A DNA stretch of 64,000 bases from Acinetobacter guillouiae CIP 63.46 (GCF_000368145.1 NZ_KB849283.1:2134324-2198323); one strand, 5' to 3'. Positions 24,618 to 34,179 are shown, numbered from the stretch's first letter. Made by a program: numbers and translations. The notes: generated by a model not told the origin, from the sequence alone.

Positions 24618-25256
24618 CTATATTTTTGAATCAATTTGCTCAGGTTTAAATTCATGGATAAACTTCGCATAATCATCAATATATGATCTAAATGCTTCTT
24701 CGCGAGTGGTAAAGTAAAATATTTCATTGTCATTTCTGACGATGGTTTCAGGAGATTTACCATTACAGTAACCCCCAGCTGAATAGACAGCAGACTTAAG
24801 CATTTGAAAACTTTGCTCAGCAACCTGTTCATCCTTAAACGCAAAAACCAGCAAAACAAAATCTGGACGATATTGTTTTTCATCACCTAACTTAACTTTA
24901 CTGATTGCCTTATAAGAGCGGATGCCCTCACCTTTTACTTGAATCACTTTATTCAGAGAACAATCATTTTCAGACCAAGAGCTGCCACTGTCTTTTTCTA
25001 TAAACTCAAAATTGGCTTTTAATAAACGTGTTTGTAATGCCAAAAGTAATGTTTCATTTTCATCTACCGAGTTGGTTTCTATAGTGGCGTAGCGGGTATC
25101 TTCATTTGGCATTTCATTAAAGGTTAAACCACTGGCAGGTCGGCTTTGGTCCGCTTGTGTAGATGTTGGAGTATCAGCGGATTGCTGCTCTTTCGGATGC
25201 TCTGAACATGCATACAAACTGATAAGTATTGCCATAATCCCTATGTTTTTTTTCAT
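24618..25256 (-). CDS. Hypothetical lipoprotein
   Basis: 212 residues from ATG at 25256. Signal with lipobox (MKKNIGIMAILISLYAC), then a low-complexity linker (EQQSADTPTSTQADQ) and a globular part with several cysteines (ENDCSLNKVIQVKGEG, AVYSAGGYCNGKSPETIV). No family recognised. The frame is open 21 codons upstream, but GGGATGGGG precedes the chosen start and the signal begins here. It follows mscL after a terminator. Confidence 0.65.
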   Translation of the reverse strand: MKKNIGIMAILISLYACSEHPKEQQSADTPTSTQADQSRPASGLTFNEMPNEDTRYATIETNSVDENETLLLALQTRLLKANFEFIEKDSGSSWSENDCSLNKVIQVKGEGIRSYKAISKVKLGDEKQYRPDFVLLVFAFKDEQVAEQSFQMLKSAVYSAGGYCNGKSPETIVRNDNEIFYFTTREEAFRSYIDDYAKFIHEFKPEQIDSKI

Positions 25257-25284
25257 CAGCCCCATCCCTATTTTCTTGCTTGCA

Positions 25285-25312
25285 TAAAAAACGGTACTTG
25301 ATCGTACCGTTT
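25285..25312 (-). terminator. Terminator of mscL
   Basis: On the minus strand AACGGTAC, loop GATCAA, GTACCGTT, then a T-run. Located 86 nt after the mscL stop. Confidence 0.8.
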
Positions 25313-25397
25313 CATTCAACTCTTTTACAATGATTTAATAGCTTTATCAGGGTTTAGATATATTAAAATACTGTAATTTGAATCAATTTAATGAAGA

Positions 25398-25829
25398 TTA
25401 AGCTTCAGGGCGTTTCTTTAATTCATCACGAATTTCACGCAGTAATGCAATATCTTCTGGTGTAGCAGCTGGAGCTTCTTCAGCAGGTTTACGAATTTTA
25501 TTTAGGAATTTAACCAACAAGAAAACCACCCACATTAAAATCAGGAAGTTCAATACAATTGTGATGAAATTACCATAAGTTAATACGTTAATTCCGGCTT
25601 TGGTTAATTCATCCAATGATGAAAGGTTATTTGGGTTATCACCAAGTACGACAAATTTTTGAGTAAAATCAACACCACCACCCGTAATCACCGTGATTAA
25701 AGGCATAATCACGTCTTTAACTAATGAGTCGATAATTTTATTGAAAGCACCACCAATGATGACACCAATTGCCAAATCCATCATATTGCCTTTAATGGCA
25801 AATTCTCTGAACTCTGAAAGAATACTCAT
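25398..25829 (-). CDS. mscL: Large-conductance mechanosensitive channel MscL
   Basis: 143 residues. N-terminal helix and TM1 ([38 protein letters not shown]) are the MscL signature; TM2 is about 78-100 ([18 protein letters not shown]) and the C-terminal bundle ends in [12 protein letters not shown]. The pentamer opens on membrane stretch to release solutes during hypo-osmotic shock. The strand and the terminators on both sides show a single-gene unit. Confidence 0.95.
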   Translation of the reverse strand: MSILSEFREFAIKGNMMDLAIGVIIGGAFNKIIDSLVKDVIMPLITVITGGGVDFTQKFVVLGDNPNNLSSLDELTKAGINVLTYGNFITIVLNFLILMWVVFLLVKFLNKIRKPAEEAPAATPEDIALLREIRDELKKRPEA

Positions 25830-25950
25830 ATTTTAACTCCACGCCGATTTTGCGTATTTTTTATGTGACGAAGTATACATTATGTTTCAACATATATTTC
25901 CGCCTAATTTACTCGCTTTTTATTAAAAACCAATATTCTTTTACATTTAT

Positions 25951-25992
25951 ATAAAAAAACCGCAATTTATTAAAAAATTGCGGTTTTTTTTC
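25951..25992 (-). terminator. Strong terminator of typA
   Basis: AAAAAACCGCAATTT, short A-rich loop, AAATTGCGGTTTTTTTT. It sits 30 nt after the typA stop and could work on both strands. Confidence 0.9.
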
Positions 25993-26022
25993 TAGAAATT
26001 AAATTATTTCCAGTTTGAACGC

Positions 26023-27858
26023 TTAGCCACGTGAAGCACGTTTACGTTCATTTTCAGTTAAGAATTTTTTACGAATACGAACTGATTTAGGTGTTACTTC
26101 AACTAATTCGTCATCTTCAATAAATTCTAATGCTTGTTCAAGCGTGAATTTAATTGCAGGTGTTAACGTTAACGCTTCATCTGTACCAGATGCACGCATG
26201 TTAGTTAACTGTTTCGCTTTGGTTGGGTTCACAGTCATGTCGTCTGAACGAGAGTTCATACCCACGATCATACCTTCATAAACTTCTAACTGTGGTTCAG
26301 CAAATAGACGACCACGGTCTTGTAAAGTGAACAATGCAAACGCTAAGCAAGTACCGTTAACCATAGAGATCAACACACCGTTTTGACGTTTCGCAACTGC
26401 ACCTTGTTTAGCTGTACCGTAATGCGAGAAGCTTGAAGTCATGATACCAGTACCAGAGGTAATGGTTAAGAATTCAGAACGGAAACCAATCAAACCACGT
26501 GATGGAACAGTTGCTTCAATACGGATACGGCCTTTACCGTCAACTTCCATATTGGTCAACTCACCTTTACGGTTACCCATTTGTTCCATAACAGAACCCT
26601 GATGTTGCTCTTCAACATCAAAAGTAACGTTTTCGTATGGTTCTTGAGTTTCGCCATCAACTTCTTTCATGATCACTTGCGGACGAGAAACACCCATCTC
26701 GAAGCCTTCACGACGCATGGTTTCAATCAATACTGAAAGGTGAAGTTCACCACGACCAGAAACTTTGAAACGGTCTGGACTGTCAGTATCTTCAACACGT
26801 AAAGCAACGTTATGGATCAATTCGCGATCTAAACGCTCACGGATATTACGTGAAGTTACAAATTTACCTTCCTTACCAGCAAACGGTGAGTTGTTTACTT
26901 GGAAAGTCATCGAAACTGTAGGTTCATCTACAGACAATGCAGGTAATGCTTCAACATTTTTAGGATCACAGATTGTGTCAGAAATGTTCAATGCATCTAA
27001 ACCAGTGATACATACGATATCACCCGCTTGAGCAGAATCTACATCTACACGCTCTAAACCATGGTAACCCATAATTTTTAAGATACGACCGTTACGTGTT
27101 TTGCCATCTTTATCGATAACAGTCACTGGTGTATTGGTTTTTACTGAACCACGTTGAATACGACCAACACCAATTACACCCACGAAACTATTATAGTCAA
27201 GTGATGAAATTTGCATTTGGAATGGACCATCAATATCAACTGCTGGTGGTTCAACGATATCTACGATTGTTTCGAACAACGGTGTCATGTCTTCCGCTAA
27301 TTCTTCAGGAGAAGGACCAGCAACACCACGTAAGCCAGAAGCATATACGATTGGGAAGTCTAACTGTTCATCACTACCGCCTAAGTTATCGAACAAATCA
27401 AATACTTGATCGATTACCCAGTCTGGACGAGCACTTGGCTTATCTACTTTGTTGATGATAACAATTGGCTTCAAACCACGAGCAAACGCTTTTTGTGTTA
27501 CAAAGCGAGTTTGTGGCATTGGGCCTTCTTGTGAATCGACAAGAAGAAGTACGCAGTCAACCATAGACATTACACGTTCAACTTCACCACCAAAGTCAGC
27601 ATGTCCTGGGGTGTCGACGATGTTGATGCGGTATTCAGTATTTGTACGCTTGTCTAACCATTTGATTGCAGTGTTTTTTGCAAGAATGGTAATACCGCGT
27701 TCAGACTCAAGCGCATTCGAATCCATAACACGCTCAATCTCACCCGCGCGGTCACCGAGTGCACCTGATTGTTGTAAAAGTTTGTCGACAAGAGTCGTTT
27801 TACCATGGTCGACGTGCGCGATGATGGCAATATTACGGAGAGTTTTAATATCAGACAT
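26023..27858 (-). CDS. typA: Ribosome-associated GTPase TypA/BipA
   Basis: 611 residues. G1 to G4 motifs of a translational GTPase: AHVDHGKTT, RGITI (switch I), DTPGHADF and INKVDKPSARP. These are followed by EF-G-like domains and the BipA-specific C-terminal domain (GTGIMTSSFSHYG). It acts on the 50S subunit, helping assembly and growth under cold or other stress. It stands alone, divergent from xanP. Confidence 0.96.
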   Translation of the reverse strand: MSDIKTLRNIAIIAHVDHGKTTLVDKLLQQSGALGDRAGEIERVMDSNALESERGITILAKNTAIKWLDKRTNTEYRINIVDTPGHADFGGEVERVMSMVDCVLLLVDSQEGPMPQTRFVTQKAFARGLKPIVIINKVDKPSARPDWVIDQVFDLFDNLGGSDEQLDFPIVYASGLRGVAGPSPEELAEDMTPLFETIVDIVEPPAVDIDGPFQMQISSLDYNSFVGVIGVGRIQRGSVKTNTPVTVIDKDGKTRNGRILKIMGYHGLERVDVDSAQAGDIVCITGLDALNISDTICDPKNVEALPALSVDEPTVSMTFQVNNSPFAGKEGKFVTSRNIRERLDRELIHNVALRVEDTDSPDRFKVSGRGELHLSVLIETMRREGFEMGVSRPQVIMKEVDGETQEPYENVTFDVEEQHQGSVMEQMGNRKGELTNMEVDGKGRIRIEATVPSRGLIGFRSEFLTITSGTGIMTSSFSHYGTAKQGAVAKRQNGVLISMVNGTCLAFALFTLQDRGRLFAEPQLEVYEGMIVGMNSRSDDMTVNPTKAKQLTNMRASGTDEALTLTPAIKFTLEQALEFIEDDELVEVTPKSVRIRKKFLTENERKRASRG

Positions 27859-28032
27859 GTAAATTCGATACGCTTTAAATTTGAGGGCAAATTATACAGA
27901 AAAATCTTAACTTTTAGTAGTGACAGTTTATTGACAGTTACAAGTTTTTTTCACAACAGCAGGCTTTTTATTTTGTAATAGTGTGTAAAGCGATTAGAAT
28001 AGCGCCATCTTGCCACTTCCAATTGCTGTGCC

Positions 28033-29406
28033 ATGTCCAATTCTACCCCCTCTCCCAATCAGAAACAGGCTCAAATTGATCTTGTTTATGGTCTAGATGA
28101 TCGTCCAAAACCACTCATCGCTTTTTTTGCGGCTTTGCAACATTTACTTGCGATTATTGTTCCAATTGTAACACCCGGTTTACTGATTTGTTTAGCTTTA
28201 GGTGTTTCTCCTCAAGATACCAACATGATTCTTTCCATGTCATTGGTGATTTCTGGGGTAGCAACATTCTTACAATGTAAAAAAATTGGACCCTTTGGTG
28301 CAGGGCTACTGATTGTTCAAGGTACAAGCTTTAACTTTATTGGTCCAATGATTGGGATTGGTTCTGCCATGGTTGCTGCGGGCACACCAGTAGAAGCGGT
28401 TATGGCATCTATTTTTGGTGTGGTCATTGCAGGCTCATTTATTGAAATGGGTGTTTCACGTATTTTACCTTGGGTAAAAAAGTTGATCACGCCCTTGGTT
28501 ACAGGGATTGTGGTACTGTTGATTGGTTTAACCTTAATTAAAGAAGGTTTAATCAGCATGGGTGGTGGCTACCAAGCCATGGAAAGCCATACGTTTGCCA
28601 GCGCCGACAATCTCATCATGTCATGTACAGTGTTGGCAATTATCGTCCTTCTCAATCGCTTCAAAGTTGTTTGGGTGAAAAGTTCTGCAATTCTTATTGC
28701 TTTAGTCATTGGCTATATTCTTGCGGGCTTTATGGGCTATTTAGATTTTTCTGGTTTAAAAGATGCCCCATTGATTCAAATTCCGACACCAATGCATTTT
28801 GGAATTAGCTTCTCATGGAGCTTATTTATTCCTATGGCGTTTATTTATCTTGTCACGTCTTTAGAAGCAATTGGCGATGTCACCGCAACCTCTAAAATTT
28901 CAAATCAGCCTGTAGATGGCCCAGTGTGGATGGAACGAATTAAAGGTGGTGTACTGGTCAATGGTGCCAACTCATTTCTTGCAGGGATTTTTAATACATT
29001 CCCAAGTTCTGTCTTTGCACAAAATAACGGTGTAATTCAGTTGACGGGTGTTGCAAGTCGTTTTGTTGGGATTTGGATTGCAATCCTACTCATCATTCTG
29101 GGGTTATTCCCTGCTGTTGCTGGTATCATTCAGGCGGTACCGCAAGCGGTACTGGGTGGTGCGGTTATGGTAATGTTTGGTGCAGTTGCTGCTTCAGGCA
29201 TTAACATTTTATCGGGAATTCAACTAGACCGTCGTGCGTTATTAATTATTGCCATCTCTTTGGGTCTCGGCCTAGGGGTTGCACAAGTTCCTCAAATTTT
29301 GGAACATTTGCCAGAATTACCGCGTAATATTTTTAGTTCTGGTGTCGCAACTGGCGGGCTAGCTGCATTAATTTTGAATTTAGTTTTACCCGAAACTAAA
29401 AAATAA
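28033..29406 (+). CDS. xanP: NCS2 xanthine permease XanP-like
   Basis: 457 residues with about 14 membrane segments. It follows E. coli XanP closely: LVYGLDDRPKP at the N-terminus, GPFGAGLLIVQGTSFNFIGP, TSLEAIGDVTATS (Glu and Asp of the substrate site), NTFPSSVFAQNNGVIQLTGV and a C-terminus LNLVLPETKK. NCS2 carriers import purine bases with protons. Uric acid or uracil is possible, but the NNGVIQLTGVASR stretch favours xanthine. A hairpin follows the gene. Confidence 0.88.
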   Translation: MSNSTPSPNQKQAQIDLVYGLDDRPKPLIAFFAALQHLLAIIVPIVTPGLLICLALGVSPQDTNMILSMSLVISGVATFLQCKKIGPFGAGLLIVQGTSFNFIGPMIGIGSAMVAAGTPVEAVMASIFGVVIAGSFIEMGVSRILPWVKKLITPLVTGIVVLLIGLTLIKEGLISMGGGYQAMESHTFASADNLIMSCTVLAIIVLLNRFKVVWVKSSAILIALVIGYILAGFMGYLDFSGLKDAPLIQIPTPMHFGISFSWSLFIPMAFIYLVTSLEAIGDVTATSKISNQPVDGPVWMERIKGGVLVNGANSFLAGIFNTFPSSVFAQNNGVIQLTGVASRFVGIWIAILLIILGLFPAVAGIIQAVPQAVLGGAVMVMFGAVAASGINILSGIQLDRRALLIIAISLGLGLGVAQVPQILEHLPELPRNIFSSGVATGGLAALILNLVLPETKK

Positions 29407-29422
29407 TAAATCTATTCTTTAT

Positions 29423-29446
29423 AATGCCCAGCTTAGACTGGGCATT
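29423..29446 (+). terminator. Hairpin between xanP and rsmC
   Basis: AATGCCCAG, loop CTTAGA, CTGGGCATT, with AATTTTTATT a few bases later. It is likely a terminator for xanP; rsmC starts 30 nt downstream. Confidence 0.7.
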
Positions 29447-29475
29447 GCGCTAATTTTTATTGATGGATGGTGAAT

Positions 29476-30507
29476 ATGGAGCCAAAAAGCGAAGTTGTCA
29501 TTCGACAGCATGACTACCTTTCTGGACGCGTGCTATTTGTAAATGCAGCAACGGATGATCTACTTTCAAATTTAGCTCATAACATCGAAGCAAGCATTTG
29601 GACTTGGAATTACAATGAGTTTCAATATTTTCAGAATCAGCAGGCAACGGTACATTTTGGTACTGACCTGCCAGAAGCTGAATTTGATCAAGCTGTTGTT
29701 TTTGTTCCAAAATCAAAAGAGCTGCTCAACTATATCTTGCACAATTTAGTCAGTCGTTTAGCCGTTGGCGCTTCGATTTTCTTGGTTGGAGAGAAAAAAG
29801 GTGGTGTAGAACGTGCTGCAAAACAACTCCAGCCTTATGGTCAATCCATCAAGCTTGATAGCGCACGTCATTGTCAAATGTGGCAACTCACCACAGATAA
29901 AACCATGACAGCAAAGCCATTAGCAGAATGGGCGCAAGTCTATAATGTTCCAACACCTGCTGGAGAACTTAGCATTTGTGCACTCCCTGGTGTATTTAGC
30001 CAAAATCGTCTAGATATTGGAACCGCAGTGCTTTTACCTTATCTCAAACAAGTGACGTCTGGAAAGATTGCGGACTTTGGTTGTGGTGCAGGTGTCATCA
30101 GTGCTTATCTCAGTAAACTTAATCCGAAAAATCGTATTTTTGCTTTAGATGTCGATGCTTTTGCTTTAGCATCAACGCAAATGACTTTTGAAAAAAATAA
30201 TTTACCTTTAGAACAACTTGAAATAAAAGCAGTCACAGGGATTGAAGATGCGCCATTGTTCTTACACGCCATTGTGAGTAACCCTCCATTTCACCAAGGT
30301 ATTCAAACAGATTACAATGCCAGTGAAACGTTATGTAAAACTGCGAGACGACATTTAAAATCAGGTGGTGAATTATGGATTGTGGCAAACCGCTTCCTAA
30401 ATTACCCATTACTCATTGAGCAGAGTTTTAGTCAATGTACGACTAAAGCAGATCAACAAGGCTTTAAAGTGCTGTTCGCCAACACTCAAAAAAGTAGTAA
30501 GGAATAA
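29476..30507 (+). CDS. rsmC: 16S rRNA (guanine1207-N2)-methyltransferase RsmC
   Basis: 343 residues from ATG at 29476 ([11 protein letters not shown]), preceded by GGTG; an ATG three codons earlier is less well placed. The N-terminal domain is the degenerate methyltransferase copy. The C-terminal copy holds the AdoMet site ([24 protein letters not shown]) and the NPPFHQG catalytic motif. It methylates G1207 of 16S rRNA in the 30S subunit. lysP begins 2 nt after its stop, so the two are co-transcribed. Confidence 0.92.
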   Translation: MEPKSEVVIRQHDYLSGRVLFVNAATDDLLSNLAHNIEASIWTWNYNEFQYFQNQQATVHFGTDLPEAEFDQAVVFVPKSKELLNYILHNLVSRLAVGASIFLVGEKKGGVERAAKQLQPYGQSIKLDSARHCQMWQLTTDKTMTAKPLAEWAQVYNVPTPAGELSICALPGVFSQNRLDIGTAVLLPYLKQVTSGKIADFGCGAGVISAYLSKLNPKNRIFALDVDAFALASTQMTFEKNNLPLEQLEIKAVTGIEDAPLFLHAIVSNPPFHQGIQTDYNASETLCKTARRHLKSGGELWIVANRFLNYPLLIEQSFSQCTTKADQQGFKVLFANTQKSSKE

Positions 30508-30509
30508 CG

Positions 30510-31973
30510 ATGAGCGAAACAGATCATCCTCAACTCCAGCGTAAGCTTGGAGCACGACATTTAAACATGATCGCCATTGGCGGTTCTATTGGTACAGGGT
30601 TATTCCTTGCTTCGGGTCAAACGATTGCCACCGCTGGACCTGGTGGTGCATTACTTGCTTATGTCCTGATTGGTATCATGATTTATTTCTTGATGACCAG
30701 TTTAGGTGAACTTGCAACCCACAATCCAACATCAGGCGCATTCTTTACCTATGGTAATAAGTATGTAGAAGAAGGTTTTGGTTTCGCACTCGGTTGGAAC
30801 TACTGGTATAACTGGGCCATTACCGTTGCATTTGAATTGGTTGCCGTTCAATTCATCATGAAGTTTTGGTTTCCAGACATCCCCGGCTTTTGGTGGAGTG
30901 CGCTATTCCTTGCGATTATCTTCTGTATCAATGCCTTAACTGTAAAAGGCTTTGGTGAAAGTGAATTTTTATTTTCACTGGTTAAAGTCATTGCCATCAT
31001 CTTCTTTATTGTCATTGGTTTATTCATGATTGGTAAAATCATGTTAGATCCAACAGATTCCATTACCAAGAATTGGACCGTTGGTGAAGCGCCATTTGTT
31101 GGTGGCTTTCAAGCCTTAGTCGGTGTGGCCATGATCGCTGGATTCTCGTTCCAAGGGACAGAGATGGTCGGTGTTGCAGCAGGTGAATCTAAAGATCCGA
31201 AAAAAACCATTCCAATCGCTATTAAACAAATCTTTTGGCGTATTCTCTTATTTTATATCTTGTGTATCTTTATCATTGGTACATTGGTTGCGTATACAGA
31301 TCCAAACCTTGCACTTGCTGCTGAAGGTGATGGAAACATTACCCTGTCACCGTTTACCCTATTATATGAAAAAGCAGGTTTAGCATTTGCAGCAGGCTTA
31401 ATGAATGCCGTGATTTTGACTGCAATTATGTCTGCAGGTAACTCAGGCATGTATTCATCAACACGTATGTTGTTTGATATGGCACGTGAAGGTAAAGCGC
31501 CACGAGTTTTCTCTAAACTCGATCTTCGCGGTGTACCCATGAATGCACTGTATGCAACAACGGCAATTGCGGCACTGTGTTTCTTAACCACCTTTATTGG
31601 TGAAAGTGTCGTGTTTACTTGGCTGTTAAACATGTCAGGTATGTGCGGTTTTATTGTCTGGTTAGGTATCGCAATCTCACATTATCGCTTCCGTAAAGGT
31701 TATTTGGCTCAAGGCTATAAACTTGAAGATCTCGCTTATCGTGCAAAATTCTTCCCTTTTGGTCCGTGGTTTGCCTTTATTCTTTGTGCCATCATTATTC
31801 TTGGCCAAAATGCAGAAGCTGTGCTTGATGGAAAATGGATGAGTGTGTTGTCTACTTATATCAGTATTCCACTGTTCCTTGTTATCTGGCTTGGCTATAA
31901 GTGGAAACACAAATCTAAATTGATTGCTTATGATCAGATGGATGTACAACCCATTCAAGTCGAAAAAGAGTAA
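30510..31973 (+). CDS. lysP: Lysine-type amino acid permease LysP (APC family)
   Basis: 487 residues with 12 membrane segments. It resembles E. coli LysP along its length: LGARHLNMIAIGGSIGTGLF, YVEEGFGFALGWNYWYNWAIT, GFQALVGVAMIAGFSFQGTE, MNAVILTAIMSAGNSGMYSS and GIAISHYRFRKGYLAQG. LysP is a proton-coupled lysine importer. Lysine is the best guess, but other cationic amino acids are possible. It follows rsmC by 2 nt and ends in a strong terminator. Confidence 0.85.
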   Translation: MSETDHPQLQRKLGARHLNMIAIGGSIGTGLFLASGQTIATAGPGGALLAYVLIGIMIYFLMTSLGELATHNPTSGAFFTYGNKYVEEGFGFALGWNYWYNWAITVAFELVAVQFIMKFWFPDIPGFWWSALFLAIIFCINALTVKGFGESEFLFSLVKVIAIIFFIVIGLFMIGKIMLDPTDSITKNWTVGEAPFVGGFQALVGVAMIAGFSFQGTEMVGVAAGESKDPKKTIPIAIKQIFWRILLFYILCIFIIGTLVAYTDPNLALAAEGDGNITLSPFTLLYEKAGLAFAAGLMNAVILTAIMSAGNSGMYSSTRMLFDMAREGKAPRVFSKLDLRGVPMNALYATTAIAALCFLTTFIGESVVFTWLLNMSGMCGFIVWLGIAISHYRFRKGYLAQGYKLEDLAYRAKFFPFGPWFAFILCAIIILGQNAEAVLDGKWMSVLSTYISIPLFLVIWLGYKWKHKSKLIAYDQMDVQPIQVEKE

Positions 31974-31987
31974 ATCACTTGATGTAA

Positions 31988-32020
31988 ATAAAGCAGCTTT
32001 TTAGCTGCTTTATTGTTTTT
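31988..32020 (+). terminator. Terminator of rsmC-lysP
   Basis: AATAAAGCAGC, loop TTT, AGCTGCTTTATT (nearly perfect), then GTTTTTTA. Confidence 0.9.
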
Positions 32021-32067
32021 TATAACAGCAATTCAACGTGAATTAAAAATTAATTTACTATGTTTCA

Positions 32068-32095
32068 TTGACAAAGTTTTTTTTCTTTATAGAAT
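32068..32095 (+). promoter_or_regulatory. Near-consensus sigma70 promoter for an RNA upstream of rtcB
   Basis: TTGACA (32068-32073) and TAGAAT (32090-32095) are 16 nt apart over a T-rich spacer. No gene starts nearby; the predicted start near 32102 opens the structured RNA unit described below. Confidence 0.7.
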
Positions 32096-32166
32096 AACGC
32101 CCATTGGATTATTTCCAATCAGAATTTTCACCTTTGATTTTAAATCAAAAAGTATAGGAGTACGAC

Positions 32167-32193
32167 ATGCATCAACTTGAGAAAACTTTAAAT
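32167..32193 (+). CDS. Eight-codon mini-ORF in the rtcB leader RNA
   Basis: ATG at 32167, eight codons (MHQLEKTLN is the full product of this frame) and then TAA near 32195; a near-ideal AGGAG ribosome site stands 6 nt upstream. The quality of the site for such a short frame suggests a leader peptide or translation-coupled switch and not a random ATG. No run of one regulatory codon is present, so classical amino-acid attenuation is not indicated. Confidence 0.35.
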
Positions 32194-32254
32194 TAAGATT
32201 AAGCAGTCGTCTACCCACGGGCACTGAATTAATCAAAGTGTCCGAATGTCAGTC

Positions 32255-32279
32255 AAACCTAGCATTCGCTAGGTTTTTT
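32255..32279 (+). terminator. Intrinsic terminator of the leader RNA
   Basis: AAACCTAGC, loop ATTC, GCTAGGTTT and a further T-run. Located about 90 nt before the rtcB start. Confidence 0.85.
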
Positions 32280-32368
32280 ATTGTCTTTAAAATTTGAATC
32301 GATCATTGCTTTGACAATAGTGTTGTAACCACCTTCGGACAATAAAAAAATTTGCTTCGAGAAAAAAA

Positions 32369-33574
32369 ATGAGCATACAAATGATTTTAAACGCCAAAGC
32401 AGAATATGGCGTTCCTGTAAAAATTTATACAAAAGATGTGGATGAGGAAAGCCTAACGCAACTGCGAAAAATGGCACAATTGCAATTTATTCATTCACAT
32501 ATCGCAGTCATGCCAGATGTACATTTGGGTAAAGGCGCAACCGTGGGAAGTGTTATTCCCACCAAAAATGCCATCATTCCTGCTGCGGTTGGCGTGGATA
32601 TCGGTTGTGGTATGAATGCATTAAGACTTAGTCTAAAAGCATTTCAACTGCCCGATAACTTAAGCACTTTACGCAATGCCATTGAAAGAAAAGTACCTGT
32701 CGGCTTTGAAATGCACAAACAAATCAAAGCAAAGGCTTCAACCCTTTCGCCCTTAGATAAAAAACTCCAGCGTATTACAGACAAACACCCTGCTTTAAAA
32801 CGCATGTTACGTAGTTTTGATGTTACATGGCAAAAGCAACTCGGGACTTTAGGTGGTGGTAATCACTTTATTGAACTGTGTATTGATGAAAATGATGATA
32901 TCTGGGTCATGCTGCATTCAGGTAGCCGTGGCTTAGGTAATGTGATTGGCACTTACTTTATTGAACGTGCCAAGAAAGAAGCACAACATCGTTTTGGTCA
33001 CGTGCCTGATAAAGACTTGAGCTACTTTGCAGAAGGATCGACGAATTTTGATGATTATGTAGAAGCTGTAGAATGGGCACAAGAATATGCTTTTGAAAAC
33101 CGACGCGAAATGATGCGTTTAATTTTAGAAGCGATTCGCCCTTTATTACCAAGTTTTCAAATGACCAAAGAAGCGATTAACTGTCATCATAATTATGTAC
33201 AGAAAGAACTTCACTTTGGTGAAGACGTCTTTGTTACACGTAAAGGTGCAATTCGTGCAGGGCTCGATGAATATGGGATTATCCCCGGTTCAATGGGCGC
33301 ACAATCTTTTATTGTTAAAGGCAAAGGCAATCCAGATTCGTTTTGTTCATGTTCACATGGCGCAGGACGTAAAATGAGTCGCTCTAAAGCCAAACACTTG
33401 TTTAATCAGCAAGATTTGATTGCACAAACAACAGGCATTGAGTGCCGCAAAGATAAAGGTGTGGTTGATGAGATTCCAAGTGCCTACAAGGATATTCATC
33501 AAGTTATGGCCAATCAAAATGATTTGATTGATGTGGTTCATACACTAAAACAAGTATTGTGTATTAAAGGCTAA
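32369..33574 (+). CDS. rtcB: RNA-splicing ligase RtcB
   Basis: 401 residues. Metal and guanylate sites of RtcB are all visible: MPDVHLGKGATVGSVIP, GVDIGCGMNALR (with the metal Cys), TLGGGNHFIEL, MLHSGSRGLGN, SMGAQSFIVKGKGN and the guanylated His in CSHGAGRKMSRSKA. RtcB joins 2',3'-cyclic phosphate or 3'-phosphate ends to 5'-OH RNA ends using GTP, repairing cleaved tRNA or rRNA. No rtcA, rtcR, prfH or archease gene accompanies it. CGAG precedes the ATG. A structured RNA unit lies just upstream. Confidence 0.93.
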   Translation: MSIQMILNAKAEYGVPVKIYTKDVDEESLTQLRKMAQLQFIHSHIAVMPDVHLGKGATVGSVIPTKNAIIPAAVGVDIGCGMNALRLSLKAFQLPDNLSTLRNAIERKVPVGFEMHKQIKAKASTLSPLDKKLQRITDKHPALKRMLRSFDVTWQKQLGTLGGGNHFIELCIDENDDIWVMLHSGSRGLGNVIGTYFIERAKKEAQHRFGHVPDKDLSYFAEGSTNFDDYVEAVEWAQEYAFENRREMMRLILEAIRPLLPSFQMTKEAINCHHNYVQKELHFGEDVFVTRKGAIRAGLDEYGIIPGSMGAQSFIVKGKGNPDSFCSCSHGAGRKMSRSKAKHLFNQQDLIAQTTGIECRKDKGVVDEIPSAYKDIHQVMANQNDLIDVVHTLKQVLCIKG

Positions 33575-33603
33575 AGCTGAAATAGCCCTCAATTTTGATC
33601 ATA

Positions 33604-33640
33604 AATCTCAGTAAATTCGATTTACTGAGATTCACATTTT
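33604..33640 (+). terminator. Terminator of rtcB
   Basis: AATCTCAGTAAAT, loop TCG, ATTTACTGAGATT (13 perfect pairs), then CACATTTTT. Confidence 0.85.
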
Positions 33641-33648
33641 TAATTGGA

Positions 33649-34179
33649 TTAACAATAACGTACAGATTGAATATAAGGATCAATCACAATTGCTTGCTGA
33701 CAAATTCCTTCAGCTAACCGCTGTTGTTCAAAGACAGCTTTCGGCATGGCATCAAAATTATCATAGAAACAAATTTCCTGATCATTTATCGAATAAACCA
33801 ACGAATGATTTCCAACGCCTTCTAAAGTGTCATAAAAAACAATGATATTACATCCTTGTTCAATATAGGCTTGAATTTCTTGATAGCTTAGCGCTGGATC
33901 GATATTGAGTCCTAACTTCTTCGCGTCTTGATAATGGACGATTTCTTTTTCATGAATATTTAAGTCTTCATCTGTATAAAAAGACAGATCAAAACCTAAT
34001 TTTTTTAACCCAACGGCTAGGCCAATCGTAAAAGTGCCATCCTCTGCATCGTGATGACAAAGTTTAACCAGCTGTTGAATATCTAACTGAATTGAGTAAT
34101 TTTGCAATAACATCCAAACAGCAAAAATACCGCAATTTGATTCTAGCTCTAATAAGGCTTTAGGCAGTTGCACACTCAT
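33649..34179 (-). CDS. C39-like cysteine peptidase-fold protein
   Basis: 176 residues. NCGIFAVWMLLQNY near the N-terminus has the Cys of a papain-like/C39 fold, GNHSLVYSI the His and FYDNFD the Asp. The C39 domain normally trims leader peptides at double-glycine sites as part of ABC exporters, but there is no transporter gene or membrane segment here. It may therefore be a stand-alone peptidase or a non-catalytic relative. The Gln that forms the oxyanion hole is expected shortly before Cys; here the residues before it are ELESN, so activity is uncertain. Convergent with rtcB. Confidence 0.65.
   Translation of the reverse strand: MSVQLPKALLELESNCGIFAVWMLLQNYSIQLDIQQLVKLCHHDAEDGTFTIGLAVGLKKLGFDLSFYTDEDLNIHEKEIVHYQDAKKLGLNIDPALSYQEIQAYIEQGCNIIVFYDTLEGVGNHSLVYSINDQEICFYDNFDAMPKAVFEQQRLAEGICQQAIVIDPYIQSVRYC

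Larger units (their letters stand above)
32102..32279 (+). ncRNA. Candidate structured small RNA or attenuator leader of rtcB
   Basis: About 180 nt between a near-consensus promoter and a clear intrinsic terminator, and not part of any long frame. Visible helices: ATTGGA/TCCAAT (32102-32118); GTACGAC paired with GTCGTCTAC (about 32160 to 32213), which covers the start of a mini-ORF; GGGCACT/AGTGTCC (32219-32243, one G-U pair); and the terminator. The mini-ORF has a strong site (AGGAG) and encodes only MHQLEKTLN. It could be a free small RNA with or without a peptide, or a leader whose terminator controls read-through into rtcB 90 nt downstream. No known riboswitch class was recognised. Confidence 0.5.

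Noticed and set aside
32310-32345. Sigma54 (RtcR-type) promoter upstream of rtcB
   Set aside because: No GG...GC element of the -24/-12 type could be found, and no rtcR gene is present.
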